DNA from: Tachypleus tridentatus
Taxonomy: Eukaryota; Arthropoda; Merostomata; Xiphosura; Limulidae
Direction of reading: 5' to 3'
Length of the DNA: 64,000 nt
Assembly (NCBI RefSeq): GCF_004210375.1
Contig: NC_134825.1
Coordinates: 62,301,558 to 62,365,557 of the forward strand
The number at the start of each line of letters is the position of its first letter. Within the stretch, counting starts at the first letter, position 1. A program made the translations under genes and the position numbers. The notes under the pieces were generated by a model. That model had not been told where the DNA came from, ran no database searches, and was given only the letters and a program-made list of their open reading frames with translations. Shown here one piece after another: positions 13,009 to 25,759 of the stretch.

Positions 13009-16000
13009 TTAAGCTAAGTAGAATGATGTAGAAGAGGCATTCGGACAGACAAGGCCTAACTGTTGATATATATCAGAGAGATATTAACGATGTTGAAAGA
13101 GATAAAACGAATAAAACATTTTGTCAAAAATAGTTCTAAAGTAATTTATCCTGCCTGTGGACCAAAAATTGACTATGATTGGAAATCTACGAAATTAAGA
13201 AAGAAGGAGCAGACAATTTTGAAAGTAAAGAATAACTGTGGTAACTCGCTGAATCGTGAATAAACTGTGCTCAGTTTGGCGACAGGAAGAGAGAAAAATA
13301 GCTCGTCTTCTGAACTGCAATTCTGAAGCAAGAAAATAGGTCTAAATGTAATTTTGAGAAGAAATAGAGAACTGTACAGTGTCTATGATATGCCTCTGAT
13401 TATCTAAAGTGTAAAGAATTTGTTCTACACACGTTTAATTACTTACTAATATATACATTATTTTTTAAACAAGTGAATTTAAGTGTTGTTTTTATTTTAT
13501 CAAATTTACCGCTAACAAGTCAGAGACGTCTACTTTAGAAAAATCCTTATCCCAACAATAACACACAGAATATATTTTTACTGACTAAATATACATTTAT
13601 ATAATGTATAAAAAATAAACTTCCTTATAGATGGCGGCCCAGCTTGGATTATACGGTTCTGAAAGGCGATAGAGAGCGAGCAACATAAGTAGGCACAAAG
13701 AATTGTACAGAATAGGAGAAAGGAGAGGATGAAAACACAGTGAAAACGAAAGAAAAAGTTAAATACATTGTGTAATAGTAAATTTGAAAAGGAATTATAC
13801 TTACTATTTCAGGTCTCTGACCGCACGTAAACTGATCTCCTAGATGTGTCAGCTATATAGTAAACCTAAGATAAATCAGCGTAACTATGACTTATGTATT
13901 CATAACAATGTTCTTTTATCACCAAACTTACTTCTTACATTGCATTTGTATCTAACACTTTTACAAAAGTATTGATAAGCCACTTTATGGACCACATATT
14001 TCTTAAAACAAATACTGTGTACTGTTCATTTGGTATTTAAAATTCCATTATAGTAATCAAGTGAATTCGACACAAGAAAAAAATTATGATAATAATTGCA
14101 TTAATCGTACACCAAACCAATAAAAAAACATAAAAATTATAATTATCTTTGTTAAAAGAAACGTTGTTTGCAGTTACCTTCCTTTGAATTATACAGTAGG
14201 TGTAAATAATCCTGGTGATTAAACAAATAGCTTAGTGTAATAAATATTGAAAATTCTTTTGAAACTATTCAAAAGCGATTGAGTTTCGAGTATCTTATTT
14301 GAAATTCATTGCATCTTTAGTGTGCTAACTCTTTTATCATAGGCTATAGATCCACAGTTTACTGATGAAATGTGTTACTTGTTGTTATTAAATATATCCA
14401 TTAATACATTTATTAGACTAACGTTCAATATATTCTAATTAAATTCATTAGTGAAGACACCTAGCAAGATCTTTTAGACTGTAACTATGCTTCTTGGGTT
14501 TGTTATGAATTTCAATGGCAGCGACACGAGTGACAAATTTAACTTTAAACCATGACATATTTCTCAGTAAAGGACGGCTTTAATGGAATCAGTTCCCTAT
14601 CCTGCTATTTAAACTTGTAATTACTAACTATATTCACCTTTGTCTACAAACTAGTAATAAAAACTCCAGCTTTGAACCACCAAACACCCATAATCCTAAA
14701 CCTTTTTTAACCTAATATATTTCAAGTACTTATTCCACATCTGTATGCCACACTTCTACTCTATTTTGAAACGCCATTTCTATATACTGCTTGTTATGTA
14801 AGAAAATGTGACCATTTTCCTAAACGCCGTATTTTGTAGAAGTTATAAGTTCCACTTCTATTTCTAGCATCTTTTTCTTCAGCGATAAACCTCAAAAATC
14901 CTGCTTCATTCGTAAACCTTTGAACACAAAGTTTCATCTGTTTTTGTTTTAACAGAGATGAAGGTGTTTGTTAATCACAAATCTACATAAAATCAAATTT
15001 AACTTTGTAATTAAGAACACTAGGAAAGTAAATTGTGTGAAAAACCACGATAACAACAAAAATCTTCAATTATTTCCTTCTGAAAAAGAAAACAAATTAT
15101 TTTTTTATGCTATGTACCATTCATATATATCAGGAACCTACACCAGCGTATAAAGTTAGTGAAGATTCTGCTAATCTTACTTCTTCAGGCAGGCAACCTA
15201 TGATCTAGTGTTTCAGGTCGTCATCGACACAGTCTAAATCGGCTGCAAAAACAGGTTTACTTGAATCAGTTATCTTTGTATTTTATTAAAATAATCATTG
15301 GACTATGTTTGGTTATAATGTTATGTTATCCGCTTTCACATTCTGCTATATTATCATATTAAAATTACAGAAGACTGCCATTTTGATCCTGGAGCGATAT
15401 ACAAACCAATATTAAAATAAACCAATATTGTCAAACTAATATAGTGAAACTTGGTGATTTTCCGGGGCAATTAAATGTTATTAATGAAAGTTAAGTCAGT
15501 GCTATCGTTCTATCACCATTGATAAAATATTATTTCATTTCTAGTTCTCAAACGCGCATTATTACTTCTAGTAACTACATAATGGATATTTTTGGAATAT
15601 TTTCACGAACTGCTAAAACTGAATAGTTTAAATTCATTGTCACTCTTCTGATATATTCGTAACCTAAAATTATGAAGTGTAATTCTATTATTTTCCATAA
15701 TGTTGCAATAGAAAGATGCGAACGTTGTATTTCCATATCGATACTCCGGTACTACACACATTGAATCACACTCAATCCTAACAGGGTTAAAAAATGAACC
15801 ATTTTTAAAAATATAAACAATGTAAAAAAACATTAATAGTAAGTTAGAAAATACAGCACGTAATTCCTACAGAGGAATAGCATGGGGTAATTCAAAACTA
15901 GATGTCATACAGAAAGCTTTATGTGAATATATACATGTGTGTGATATTAATATATTCGGTTTAATTTAAACAGAAATTAATCTTCTTCAAGAGATTATAT

Positions 16001-16216
16001 TGAGATTCTTATAAACAAACACAGACTCACCACAGATGACATTTCGGAAAGAACGCAGGATCATTATTTCCGCATATTGGTATTGAGCCGTTTTGATTCG
16101 CCCTTGGTTCTTCTGGAATTCTACGTCTATGACCACTAGCAATAACAACGAAAGTCAAGATCAGGACAATAAGTGTAATCTTCATTGTTAAGAGATGAAC
16201 ACTTCTGTTTGATCTT

Positions 16217-16247
16217 ATACCAGACTGTGAGTGGTGTATATATGAAG
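16217..16247 (-). promoter_or_regulatory. TATA box and initiator of unit 1 copy
   Basis: The complement of 16237-16243 reads ATATATA. CTCACAGTC, an initiator-like site, lies about 20 nt downstream and the ATG is at 16185. The match to the unit 2 promoter suggests the copy was transcribed before or after its coding frame was damaged. Confidence 0.5.
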
Positions 16248-18089
16248 CAAAATCTTTGAACCAGTTTGGTCTGCATTCCCTACAATCGGTTCCCTTATTG
16301 GACGACTGATATCTGCAAAATTACTTCGGTGTTTAAACAGGTGGTAAAAATGTGTATTTGTCGGTTTAGAGAACGAAGTTGGAATTTGCATTCAAAATGT
16401 ACTTCATAAATGAGTAATATATAAGCTGTTTAATTATCTTGGCTGACAGAAGATTGTTTAGATAGATGGTGTAGTAGGCGTAATCTCAAGATGCAAGCAT
16501 ATAGTATTTCATCTTCCCTTGTGGTTTTCTAAATGCTTCGACATTTGTATCCATAACAAAATGATAATAAGTAGCGACTGAAATGTTTTATTTTACGAAT
16601 ATTACCTGTATTTAATTATAGCAAATTTATGTGGATGCTGTTTCATTATATTTCTCATGGTGTATACACAGAGATTTTGATGTTGAATAAAGTGTTCTCT
16701 CTGGTTTATAACAGGTTTATGCAATTATCATAAACAAAGAAAAAATTCGTCAGTATAAGTATTGTAGAACAATAGGAAATAATGTATTCGTACGCTGAAT
16801 GGCATTGGTCAAAATTTCATTTCCGATATTCAAGTTGTTTATAAGTTAGTCAAAGGGGATATTACTGACAAACAAGCCTATCTCGCTAATTTGGTTGGAA
16901 GCTAACACCCAACACGGTCAGGGATGACTTACTTGTTAGCATAATGTACTGCAAATCGAGCATCCAGGTTTATAATTCTAATATTCGAGTTTCTATTTCC
17001 AGAAGGCACAGCACAGATAGCTCATTGAGTGAATTTTCATTTAAAAACAACAAATATAAAACAAAGTAAATGAGCAAATCGCATTAATTTACAGTAAAAT
17101 AGAAACAAAACAAAAACCGTTATACATTTTTGTGTCCACCTCCCAGTAAAAAGGTCGCAGTTAAATCCTACGACTAGATTAGAGAAGTATAATGCTTGTA
17201 GATTAATACTGTTGACTAATTACCTTCTCTTCATGTCGACTGAATTTTTGGGACTGTTAGCAAGATAGACCTTTAAATAGCTTTGTGCGAAATCCTAAAC
17301 TGACAGATAAATAAGTTATTTTCACAGTTTTTTAATGTTTCTAAACACAAGTGCACCAGAGTAGTTCCGCGTTTAGAATAGATATTTACTTATTGGGCTA
17401 TAACACTGATATTGCATGTTTCTTTCGTGTTTTCTTGCCACAGTATTTCTCTTTACACTTTGTAGCTGTTAATACATTATGAAATTGGCAAAGGAATTCC
17501 ATTTATCGATTAGAATCAAAATTTGGCAGTAAATAACATTGAGGAGCTGATTTCCTTCTAGTCTATAAATTCAATGTTCTGATGCAGCTTTACCCGATTA
17601 TCTGAAACTAAGAAAACTAAACACAGCTTATAAATGTATTAATTTAAAATACTGTTGTCATAACTACAGTTGAGGAACCAAACACTTAAATCTCTCTAGC
17701 ATGCAATTCATAAAATTAAACTCTGCCCAAAACAACGTCAAATATGTTTCCATTAGAAATTCCTATATGTTTTATCAGTTTTTCTGCTATACTTGAACAA
17801 CAACTGTACTAAAATGCTATGCCTTATTAATACCTCCATGGAAACGTTTTTCTGTTTAAACTACCATCACACGTCAGTTAATGCCTTTCTTACTTCATTC
17901 ACGACTGTATAACTGAATTTAATATAAATTTCATACAAGTGGAACTCTAAGAACTTTTGTTTTTTATTCCATGCCTAGTTTTCTTTCTATTCTCTACATT
18001 TAAAAGATCAGATAACCTCTCAAAACAAAATCATTACAAGTTTTATACTATCACGGGTTTCAAACACGCGACTGAGAGATACAAATAGC

Positions 18090-18327
18090 TACACGAGGTC
18101 TATCTGCTCTAGCCGTTGGTAATTTAGTAGTGTAAGACAAGAGGGAAGGCAGCTGGTCATCACCACCCACTGCTAACTCTTGGGCTACTCTTTTACCAAC
18201 GAATAGTGAGATTAACCGTCATTTTATAACGCACCCACGACTGAAAGGGCGAGCATGTTTGGTGTGACAGGGATTCGAACCCGCGAATTACGAGTCGAGT
18301 TCTTTAACCACCTGGCCATGCCGGGCC
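18090..18327 (-). repeat. SINE family A
   Basis: Reverse orientation, ending CCTGGCCATGCCGGGCC. The mosaic copy carries it at 60,733. Confidence 0.8.
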
Positions 18328-18484
18328 ATGTAAGAACAGAAACAAATAACAATAGAAAATCATTACATAAGTAACAGTGCACAAAGGAGTAACCATTTCG
18401 TGACCAAGAACATGAAAGGAGGTTTTGAGAAAGGTAATGAAAACCGTAACAGTAAGTAAGAGGGTGATGTGTTAATCATTAAGA

Positions 18485-18762
18485 GGGCCCGGCATGGCCA
18501 AGCGCGTTAAGGCGTGTGACTCGTAATCTGCGGGTCGCGGGTTCGCATCCGCGTCGCGACAAATATGCTTGCCCTCCCAGCCGTGGGGGCGTTATAATGT
18601 GACGGTCAATCCCACTATTCGTTGGTAAAAGAGTAGCCCAAGAGTTGGCGGTGGGTGGTGATGACTAGCTGCCTTCCCTCTTGTCTTACACTGCTAAATT
18701 AGGGACGGCTGGTACAGATTACCCTCGAGTAGCTTTGTGCGAAATTCAAAAACAAACACACA
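18485..18762 (+). repeat. SINE family A, full length
   Basis: Near-consensus element starting GGGCCCGGCATGGCCAAGCG and ending AAAAACAAACACACAAAA. The mosaic copy near 61,136 has about 45 bp of unrelated sequence instead. Confidence 0.85.
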
Positions 18763-19136
18763 AAACCGTTATCACCATAATATTTATAATCACAAAGTTT
18801 CTTTACATTAAAATGTGTTCTTTAGATGCGTTTTAATATAATGTAACGATAGGTTTAAAAAAATGAATTTAAATATTAGATGCAGAAAGCTATGTTCATC
18901 TTTAAGGAAAAGTTTTGCTAATATTTATATACTTTTAATGTGCTTGTTAAGTTGTGCTTTCAACTATAATTTCGTTCAAGAAACCTTAATGGCGTCGTAT
19001 ACTATGACAATAGATAGAAAGATTTAAGGATTCAAATTGTGCACCATTAAATGCTGATCATTGTTATTTAAAATATAAGAACCACGGAGAAAAATTATAT
19101 GATAAGATTTCGTGTTTCTTCTGAACTATCTTCGTT

Positions 19137-19238
19137 AGTGCCTCACCCATATGCTCATGGATAAGACTTAAAATTAGGTTTCGATAACGCACTGGGAAGA
19201 GTACAAATAGCCTACAGTGTAGCTTTGCGTTTAACAAA
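19137..19238 (+). repeat. SINE family B, degenerate
   Basis: GTGCCTCACCCATATGCTC start, TTTCGATAACGCACTGGG middle, and TACAGTGTAGCTTTGCG tail. Shared with the mosaic copy (61,551). Confidence 0.55.
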
Positions 19239-19689
19239 AATCATCCCAAAACGGACAAAATTAGTTTTATTCATTTATTTGTAAGTCGCTGTCATTATCA
19301 ATGTTTCTGACAATTCTTTAAAGAAATGTGACGTTATACAAATCAGAGAAATATGAAATACTCCAAACAATATTTTTTTCTCTTTTTTTACTGGATTTTT
19401 AATTTTTCTTCATTAATGGTAAGCACTATAATTCTACTTTACCAACGTAACCTGGATATTTCAGAGATATTAGTTATTACTGGAATATTGATGGATGGCA
19501 CGAGGCACGTATTGGTGAAGTTTGATTTGCTCGTTTATCAAGAATGTTTGATCAACCACTTTTCTAAATGTTTACAATATATTTTAAGTAGATTAATAGT
19601 ATGTAGAAATATTGTGTACATAGCTTTCCTTGTTTGTTTTGTATGCTATTTATTTACCCGGAAATTAAATCGTCAATATATATATACAA

Positions 19690-20975
19690 GTTAAGAAAAA
19701 TAATTCTGGATTTGTTTTTATTATTATAAGAACGGATTTTACATGAAGGACTTATACTTATAACTTATAAAATTATAAAAAAAAAATTTGGTTTAAATTC
19801 ATCACAATCATATATTTGCCTTGAATAATATATTCAGTAAACAATTAACTTTACTTGATAAAAAAGTAATTAAGTAAAAATTCAAAATATTTTGTGATTA
19901 TTTTTTACACTGGAAGATGTAACATTAAAAATAATATATGTTATTGAAATATTTATTTTTCTGTTTAACGTCCATTGGGAATCCAACAGTATCATAAATG
20001 TTCTGAAAATAATGCTTACATGTCCAGTTTCTCAACTTTACAGTGTTAAATCTCCTTTATGAAGTAAATATATGACAAGATACCTATTTGGTCTACAACT
20101 GTTTCAACAACAATGGGCCTCCCAAAGAAATAGTTACACAGCTATTATTAGATGACAAACATGCCATTCTCATATCTAAATATGTGTGTGTGTGTCTATA
20201 TCAGATATATCTGATACATTTCTTTTTCAAACTTTTATCAAAACTAATCTAGAATGATTAAAAGGGATTTAATTTCCAAACATTCAATATACATATGCTA
20301 CTTATAGTTTACAAACACTAGTAAAACACAAATGACCACACCTTTCCAGAAAATAGTAACATGTAAGTTATACATGTACAATGACAGTAAGACAATACTG
20401 ATTGATAACATACATTATAAATAAATGTGTGCACCCTTAAAATGTTTATCCTGTCTTCTGAATACAAAAAGTATGAGAAATGAAAATGAATTTAATATGA
20501 AAAAGCAATATTTTAAAATGATAGTGCAATCTAGTTGTTAACTTTAAATGTAAAAATATTTTCAGTCCTTATTTGGTTATGCCTATTTTCATAATTTCTG
20601 ATAATTGCGTGTATCAGTGTACATAAAGTACACATAAGGTGTACATAATAACATAAAGATTGCATGTATTCCACTAGATTAACTTATTTTATGAAGTAGC
20701 TTCTCTTGATATGTTATGGTTAAAAAATTATTCAAATAAAATTTGTTTAATTTTTTTCCTGCTCAATTTCATGTTTACTGAAGTCACTGTATCTACTTCA
20801 TATGTATTTTACTTTTCTTGAACCTGAGAGAAAAGGTTTATTGGAAATATTATTGGATAGACTACTATTTTTGATATACAATATATGTATATCTCTTTTA
20901 TAACATATTTTTATTTATTTCATTGTGTTCAGACCTATGTAGTACAACTTTAGTATATAACTACAATGTACTTCA
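19690..20975. other. AT-rich DNA, nothing assigned
   Basis: Lies between the end of unit 1 homology and the fold-back motif. No SINE, coding similarity or exon-like structure was seen, only short A/T runs and a brief (TG)n near 20,185. Confidence 0.5.
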
Positions 20976-21060
20976 TACCTGGAAACTAATCTTTCTTAAC
21001 CTGAAGATGACCTAAGTAGGTTGAAATGTTATTCTATATTTTATTTTCATAATATTTTTT
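20975..21060 (+). repeat. Fold-back motif of an interspersed element (Penelope-like?)
   Basis: CCTGAAGATGACCTAAG followed by TAGGTTGAAATG contains a small hairpin (GACCT/AGGTT) next to GAAA. I recall similar CTGAAGATGACC...GGTCGAAACG strings as widespread arthropod repeat ends. Assignment to Penelope-like elements is a guess. Confidence 0.3.
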
Positions 21061-21929
21061 TATATATATACCAGACATGTTGAGAATACATTAAACACTT
21101 TGAGCAAATGTTTCTGTATGATACATAATTTTAACCGGATTACCTGAATTTTACAGTCTGTAAATTTCTATTTTGAATGTCCAATCAAACAACTTCGCAC
21201 TCTTATATTTATTTATTTTCAAAATAAACGTGTTAATTACATAACGCTTTTGATTCAACTATCCCTAATTATAAATTTTCAAATTAGCTTATACATTTAC
21301 AATAATTTGTTTGTTTAATAATAGTTTTTATCACTTGATAATTCTTTTCTTTTCGTTATTCGAAAAATGTATTAAAGCAATTGATGAGGTATAGTAATAA
21401 TACCTATAAATCTGCAGAAGTTATTCAATGGTAGAACTGATCTCATCCATATAGCAGATGAATGATAAAGATGTCATCACTAGGGTAATAAACACAACAA
21501 CCGAGAAATATATGTCAAGTCTGCTATGAATGGAGAAATTACAAGATGTGATGCTGTACAAGTGGTACTTCCACATAGAATATTAGTGGTAATGATCTTT
21601 TATGCAAGACATAGGAAGCCTGGTATGGCATCCTCACATAAAGAAAGGTCACCAGATAACTTAAAATAGCTCTTTTAAAACTAGAGCTGCAAAACTCTCA
21701 CAGCTGATCAATGCCATTAATTACATGATTTTTCTCATGGAATGTTAAGTCAACTTCTGTAATAGATGCCATGATTTAGATTAAACAAATAAAAATACTC
21801 ATAATATTCATACTGGAGATATATCCCAAATATATCAAATGAATACAACTTGAAAGATAGGCTTTTAAGCATACAGATGTAATCACAGAACAGAAAGTGA
21901 TAAAACTGAGCACTAATCATTAGGGATCA

Positions 21930-23130
21930 GTTTTTGCATTTTCGAAGAAGGACGGATCCACTAGATTTTGTTGGATTAACGCAATGTAAGTGGTGCCCTA
22001 ATGAAGAACGTTTCTATCGAAATTGTTTTTAATATTAGATCGAGCGAATGGATACTAGCAAATGCAATTAGATGACGTAAATAGAGAGAAAAGAGCCTTT
22101 ATTGTTGCAGTTTTTTATGTTACAATTTGGATTACGTAATCCACCTGCTAATTTAGAAAATTTAATGAAGTATGCTCACATAAACTCTGTTGGAATGCCG
22201 TACGAAACTACTTTAGTGACATAATTACACATGGAAAGATCATTGATAATGTTTATCATGGACCAAGGAAATTTTTGGATTATTTAAAGAAATAAAGCTT
22301 TAAGCTAAATTCCAAAAAGTGTGAATTGATTCATCAACTGATCAGTTTTCTGGGATACATAGTCAGCAAAGATGCGCCTTCTACAAATTCATCTATGACT
22401 AAATCTATCTAGAATTTACTAACACTAAAACATTTGCATGAATTAAGATGATTTCTTGGACTGTGCTTCAACTGTCTTCATTTTGTAAAATAATTTTTTG
22501 AGACATTCTCTGTACAAATTATTTGAATAATAAAAAAATTTCGTTGGACTGTTGATTGTGAACACAATTTAACAAAGCAAAGGAAGTATTACTATCCACT
22601 CCTGCATTAGTATACCAAGCAACTGAAGACAAAATTGAAGAAATTCTGATGCATTATTCCAAAGTCTATGTGTTAGAAAAAGAATAAATACAACACAAAA
22701 AGGAAAGCACAAAATACTAAAAAATAACCAACAGATAACCCACCAGTGATGGCAATGAACTAGTTTGGTCTGACACTCAACTGAAAAATGCTCAAACAAA
22801 ATATCCAAGTGTTAAAGTAACTATTAAGTGGATCAGGAAGAGTGTGACCAACCTGTATCAAACAGTCATTTTATGCATCCGTAAGACAAAGATGTAGTGA
22901 GGAAAGTTGGATCCATTATGGAAATATATTAACTGACAGACACAACTACAAAGTTGGTATTTCCACAGTTTCTACATTCCAAAGTACTCCATTATCTCCA
23001 CAATCTTTCAACATCCTAACCCTTTAGGTATTGAAAAGACAGCGGAGAGAATAAGAGTAAACTTTTATGGAGTTGGATGCCATGTAGCCACAGAAGCATT
23101 ATATTGAAGCATCATTCAGTAAAGTTACTG
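21930..23130 (+). pseudogene. Ty3/Gypsy LTR-retrotransposon pol relic
   Basis: Frames shift several times, but the family order is clear. KKDGSTRF (21,945) marks the start of reverse transcriptase. QLDDVNREKRAF (about 22,063) and NPPANLENLM follow. LNSKKCE and FLGYIVSKD (about 22,305-22,375) match the palm/connection part. LGLCFN (about 22,460) and the WTVDCEH stretch (about 22,550) mark the region leading into RNase H. After a deletion, IEKTAERIRVNFYG (about 23,035) matches the zinc-binding N-terminus of integrase. The catalytic YxDD box is not readable. No long terminal repeats were seen; 21,390-21,930 may be older pol or gag sequence. This is a dead mobile element. Confidence 0.72.
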
Positions 23131-23587
23131 AAAATATGTTTGGTCTTCTGTCGCAGAGTGACAGATAGTAAGAAGTATCTACTATTCTTAACTAGATACC
23201 AAGAAAGCTTGTCAACGAATTTCTATCAAAAGTCGGGGTAAAATTCGATTAGCCTTTGAGTTAAGTTGCATATTTATTATCGATTGATTAGTGAAAACTT
23301 TCAAGATTGAGCAGAGTTAAGTATAGAATAATTTTCAAGTGATCAAAAAGAACTCGTCCAACGATACACGTTACAATAATAATAAAACAAATCAGTCATA
23401 CAAAAATAAACATAGAAACCTAGATTGGTCCTTTAGATGAAGTACATAATACTTTCTGGACTTCACAAAATTGTAAAGGTACATTATAAAAATAATGAAT
23501 GTTAATTAGTTAACGAGAATAAGTTGAGTGACTTAGTTCTGATAACGATACAACGTTAAACTATTATACGTTGCTCTGTGTTATTAA

Positions 23588-23695
23588 TCACAAAGCTACA
23601 CAAAGGGCTATCTATGCTCTACCCACCACGTGTATCAGAACTCAGTTACTAGCAGTGTAATTCCACAGACATGCCGTTGTGCTACTGAGGAGAAA
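23588..23695 (-). repeat. SINE family B
   Basis: Reverse orientation: CAAAGCTACACAAAGGGCTAT, CTACCCACCACGTGTATC, and GCCGTTGTGCTACTGAGGAG. Confidence 0.7.
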
Positions 23696-23699
23696 CTAC

Positions 23700-24425
23700 A
23701 GTATGTATGAAATTACTCACGACTCACATAGTTTGTTTATTAGACTCCCTTCTCACCTTGTGCATGCACAAGGTACTCATGCAAGAAATTAATTTAAATC
23801 ATATATCAGTATGTATAATGTTTATATACTTTAAATATTCAGATTGTTTCAAGGAAATAATAAGTTTAAAGTTAAACTGACATTAATCTCTAGCATTAGT
23901 TTTCAGTTAAATTATGCAAGTATTATTAAATTAGTGGGGAATAATATTAAGCTTTGTGAGTTCATTCTTCTACAACAGCATTATCTAAACCACTCTGATT
24001 CTAATCTGTCATCAACAAGTTTTCAATTGTACAGACCTCACTCAGATGATATTCTACTAGACTTCAAGTGATTTTGCGTCATGGAAACATTTCGGTTGAA
24101 TCTAGGTTGGATAATACTGTAATTTTAACTGATGTTTAGGAATGAAAAAGAAAAAATACAAAGAGCAGATGAGCTTGGCCTCTGATATAGTGTTTTATTC
24201 TTCAATTTTGCCATAAATTGAATACGGTTATGGATATTTTCTCAGCAAAGTCATCTTCAATTATTTTCTGTGTCTTGCGTAAGGAATTGAACAGTATGTT
24301 CTAGCGTTTTAAGTCCGCCAACTCACAGCTGTCCTATCTGAGGACATATGATTAATGAAAAACATCTGATGATTTGGACTAGTGTATATAACATCTTTAC
24401 TTGTATTAAAAATATTGTTTGTTTT
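23700..24425. other. AT-rich DNA, nothing assigned
   Basis: No repeat match within the window. An open frame at 23,844-24,071 shows no domain or splice context. Confidence 0.45.
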
Positions 24426-24428
24426 AAC

Positions 24429-24512
24429 AGAAAAGATACACATTGGACTAATTGTGCCTACCCTAGGTATCAATCCCAAATGTTTAGCACATTGAGCTCT
24501 CACCTTAACAGT
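24429..24512 (-). repeat. SINE B/C fragment
   Basis: Reverse-orientation remnant: AAAAGATACACATTGGACTA, TAGGTATCAATCCCAAATG and CATTGAGCTCTCACC. Confidence 0.45.
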
Positions 24513-24547
24513 AAGCTACTGAAGAGCTGGACAAATATGAATTTGTA

Positions 24548-24661
24548 GGGCCTCGCACGGCCAGGTGGTTAAGGCACTCGACAAGTAATCCGAGGTTGCG
24601 GGTTCGAATCCCTGTCACACCAAACATGGTCGCCCTTTTCAGCCGTGGGGGCGTTATAATG
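24548..24661 (+). repeat. SINE family A head (first of three in a row)
   Basis: tRNA-like head with GCGGGTTCGAATCCCTGTC plus the first part of the core, cut at GGCGTTATAATG. Confidence 0.8.
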
Positions 24662-24674
24662 TTATAATATTTTT

Positions 24675-24755
24675 GGCCCGGCATGGCCATGTGGGTTAAG
24701 ACACTCGGCTCCGAATCTGAGGGTCGCGCGTTCCAATCCCCGTTGCATCAAACAT
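24675..24755 (+). repeat. SINE family A head (second of three)
   Basis: Head only: GGCCCGGCATGGCCATGTGGG to CCCGTTGCATCAAACATT. The next SINE follows after only four T residues. Confidence 0.8.
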
Positions 24756-24759
24756 TTTT

Positions 24760-25034
24760 GGCCCAGCATGGTCAAGCGTGTTAAGGCGTGCGATTCGAAA
24801 TCCGAGGGTCGCGGGTTCGCATCCCCGACGCGCCAAACATGCTCGCTCTTTCAGCAGTGGGGGTGTTATAATGTGCGGTCAATCCCACTATTCGTTGGTA
24901 AAAAAGTAGCCCAAGAGTTGGCGGTGGGTGGTGATGACTAGCTGCCTTCCCTCTAGTCTTACACTGCTAAATTACGGACGGCTAGCACAGATAGCCCTCG
25001 AGTAGCTTTGTGCGAAATTCCAAAACAAACAAAC
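24760..25034 (+). repeat. SINE family A, full length (third of three)
   Basis: Complete near-consensus element from GGCCCAGCATGGTCAAGCG to TTCCAAAACAAACAAAC. It is one of the best family references in the window. Confidence 0.88.
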
Positions 25035-25404
25035 AACATGTATTTGTATTGTTTCCATAGTAATCATTACCTTAGTGAAATACAACGAGTTATTATTATT
25101 ACTGTTCTTTGTTGATTCTGTTTTATTTAGATACATTTAAATTCACTCGTTCTTATTGTTGTTTTTACAAATATCTCAGTACACTTTTTCTTCCTGCTAT
25201 AAACTTTCTGCCGATTGCTTTTCCATTTATTTCTTTCACAGCGTCATCTCTCGGATTCGCAAAAATACCGAAGTTTTGTTTTTATCGTAAAGGAGATAAT
25301 ATAGAATAATGCTAATAACTATAACTAAAATAATTATATAAACTAACTTATGATACGTAATCCTTAGTTGGCAAAGTATTCTGCCACAGTAAGACTGATT
25401 GAAA

Positions 25405-25503
25405 TCAAGCACAAAGGTATACAACAGGCTATCTGTTCTCTGCCCATCAAAATCAGATATTTAAAAAGCGGTGTGTCCGCAGATACGCCTCTGTGCCACT
25501 GGA
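25405..25503 (-). repeat. SINE family B
   Basis: Reverse orientation: GCACAAAGGTATACAACAGG, then GTCCGCAGATACGCCTCTG and GTGCCACTGG. Confidence 0.68.
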
Positions 25504-25759
25504 ATGTTTATTATCTGATGTCACACTTATCATACAGTAAATGAATTCCAGAAAAGAATCGGCTTGGGTAATTATTCTTATAATTTGATTTAAGTACGCT
25601 GATAAACGGGATATACTGGCAACCTTACTTTGAAAGTATTTTCACACAATTATTCATTTAGTATCAATAGCAGTTTCTAGAAAATAAGCTAGGACCATAA
25701 TCCTAAACACAATTTTTCAGTTATAGATCACATCAAATCAAACAAAGTTATATCCCAGT

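Larger units (their letters stand above)
10464..16185 (-). pseudogene. Unit 1 copy of the small secreted protein gene, apparently disrupted
   Basis: Exons matching unit 2 lie at 16185-16031, 15242-15181, 13852-13805, 11477-11442 and 10520-10464 on the minus strand. The signal peptide (MKITLIVLIL start) and all acceptors are present. Exon 1 is 13 nt longer than in unit 2. The change lies in a variable stretch after RRRI, so the ATG frame runs into a different phase at the donor and reaches TGA at the splice junction. The downstream frame (ending FRNVIC) is still recognisable one base over. Exon 2 has TAG where unit 2 has CAG, and the exon 5 donor is GTTAGT rather than GTAAGT. Exon 3 (cysteine context FTCGQ) and exon 4 remain open. 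It could instead make a short truncated peptide, but a recent pseudogene is the simpler reading. Confidence 0.62.
1..19690. repeat. Segmental duplication unit 1
   Basis: From about 795 to 17,192 this block aligns in order with 41,488-57,582. Its two ends (1-1,410 and about 16,395-19,690) align with 58,490-62,215. Several indels distinguish the copies: SINEs at 7,627, 9,655 and 18,485 occur only here, and unit 2 lacks about 1,130-1,500, 6,790-7,090 and 8,480-8,860. The only gene-like content is the disrupted secreted-protein gene. The remainder is AT-rich non-coding sequence and SINEs. Confidence 0.85.

Noticed and set aside
13230-13330. Possible extra exon between exons 3 and 4 (minus strand, also 53,290-53,390)
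   Set aside because: Open in both copies after a CAG, but it ends in a stop a short way on and would truncate the otherwise phase-consistent chain; no good donor.
19353-19694. 113-codon open frame
   Set aside because: The homologous sequence at 61,750-62,215 is interrupted and frame-shifted, and the translation is low-complexity and Leu/Ile/Phe-rich. No conserved coding frame.
23844-24071. 75-codon open frame
   Set aside because: No recognisable similarity, no second copy, and no splice or promoter context.
24760-24835. Possible tRNA genes at the SINE heads
   Set aside because: Heads are followed by the SINE core and tail rather than a terminator, recur in many decayed copies, and pair imperfectly. 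They are tRNA-derived SINEs.
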